Source: a virus. From it: a stretch of 48,922 bases of DNA. The DNA lies in IMG/VR virus record IMGVR_UViG_3300009124_000030, positions 1 through 48,922 of that record. One strand, given 5' to 3'. A model generated the notes under the pieces. The model had not been told where the DNA came from. It saw only the letters and a list, made by a program, of their open reading frames with translations, and made no database searches. Below are positions 48,721 to 48,922 of this stretch, piece by piece. Within the stretch, counting starts at the first letter, position 1. Every line of letters starts with the position of its first letter. The translations under genes were made by a program, and so were the position numbers.

Positions 48721-48922
48721 TCTACAAGGGTGCCATATGCGCGACGGATCTCTTTCAACTCTTCAAAGTCTTTCTGCTTTGTGCCACCATCATACGCCCA
48801 GGCATACCCTTCGGTAATCATCTGCTCGTTTAGTGATACTTCTGCATCTCCAATATATAACCAACCAAGAAGGCGACCGTACTTACCCATACCGCCAACA
48901 AGCTCAGTTCTAATAGAGAGTT
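48717..48922 (-). CDS. Staphylococcal nuclease-like (SNase) protein, C-terminal fragment
   Basis: The last 68 residues of a gene that starts beyond the right edge. The visible segment KYGRLLGWLYIGDAEVSLNE then GYAWAYDGGTK matches the C-terminal part of SNase domains. The conserved pattern there is Asp/Lys-Tyr-Gly-Arg-x-Leu followed by x-Leu-Asn-x-x-Met-(x)n-Gly-Tyr-Ala. The catalytic Arg/Asp/Glu of the barrel would lie partly upstream. It probably degrades nucleic acid; a role in host DNA breakdown is inference. Confidence 0.8.
   Translation of the reverse strand, partial: LSIRTELVGGMGKYGRLLGWLYIGDAEVSLNEQMITEGYAWAYDGGTKQKDFEELKEIRRAYGTLVE

Noticed and set aside
1-48922. tRNA genes, CRISPR arrays, insertion sequences, introns and photosynthesis genes (psbA, psbD)
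   Set aside because: I looked for each. Spacers are too short for tRNAs, polymerase and helicase genes are uninterrupted, and no transposase, repeat-spacer array or photosystem protein was found.

Overview
The window is a stretch of a T4-like myovirus genome that infects marine cyanobacteria (a Synechococcus/Prochlorococcus cyanomyovirus). The T4 core set is present in cyanophage order (gp61, gp41, UvsX, gp43, RegA, gp62, gp44, gp45, gp46, gp47, gp55, UvsW, UvsY, gp23, gp22, gp21, gp20, gp19, gp18, gp17). It is mixed with genes typical of cyanophages: hsp20, mazG, CobS/CobT-like proteins, several 2OG-Fe(II) oxygenases, a cyanobacterial-type DUF3110 protein and an nrdA fragment. Nearly everything is on the minus strand, so transcription runs from right to left. 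The one exception is a three-gene plus-strand unit at about 16.6-18.3 kb. Both ends of the window cut a gene (nrdA on the left, an SNase-like nuclease on the right). No tRNA, CRISPR, insertion sequence, intron or homing endonuclease was seen, and no gene-free stretch exceeds 170 bases.

Layout in transcription order (right to left). 48.9-37.7 kb is the late virion module: SNase-like nuclease, 2OG oxygenase, terminase gp17, a zinc-finger protein, sheath gp18, tube gp19, portal gp20, an acidic core protein, protease gp21, scaffold gp22 and capsid gp23, closed by a clear terminator. 37.6-34.1 kb holds small proteins, a tube-like structural protein, UvsY, UvsW and an Sm-like protein. 34.0-20.1 kb starts at a sigma70-type promoter in front of the late sigma factor gp55. 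It runs through gp47/gp46, a MoxR-like AAA+ (CobS) and VWA (CobT) pair, the clamp and clamp loader, Dam, RegA and many small co-translated genes. 20.1-16.5 kb is an envelope island: four minus-strand membrane or exported proteins facing three plus-strand Sec-type exported proteins. 16.45-9.3 kb runs from hsp20 through Sm-like proteins to DNA polymerase, UvsX, a degenerate 2OG oxygenase and helicase gp41, with mazG following at 9.26-8.6 kb. 8.6-2.1 kb carries a possible nucleic-acid-processing cassette (nuclease-like, ligase-like and HxGH nucleotidyltransferase proteins) and small structural-type proteins, followed by primase gp61 and nrdA.

Regulation is legible. Copies of CTAAATA or (T/G)ATAAATA sit 22-51 bases upstream of late genes; in four cases the motif contains the stop codon of the preceding gene. 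Most other neighbours are joined by ATGA, GTGA, TGATG or TAATG overlaps, implying translational coupling. Four genes too short for usual ORF cut-offs (47, 52, 51 and 49 codons) fit exactly into these chains and are annotated here.

The best candidates for undescribed biology are the nuclease/ligase/nucleotidyltransferase cassette at 5.2-8.6 kb; the envelope island at 16.6-20.1 kb, with an overprinted leader and a 149-base convergent coding overlap; a four-member Sm-like family spread through the replication genes; the CobS/CobT-like pair with a zincin motif; and a 2OG oxygenase that has lost its distal histidine.
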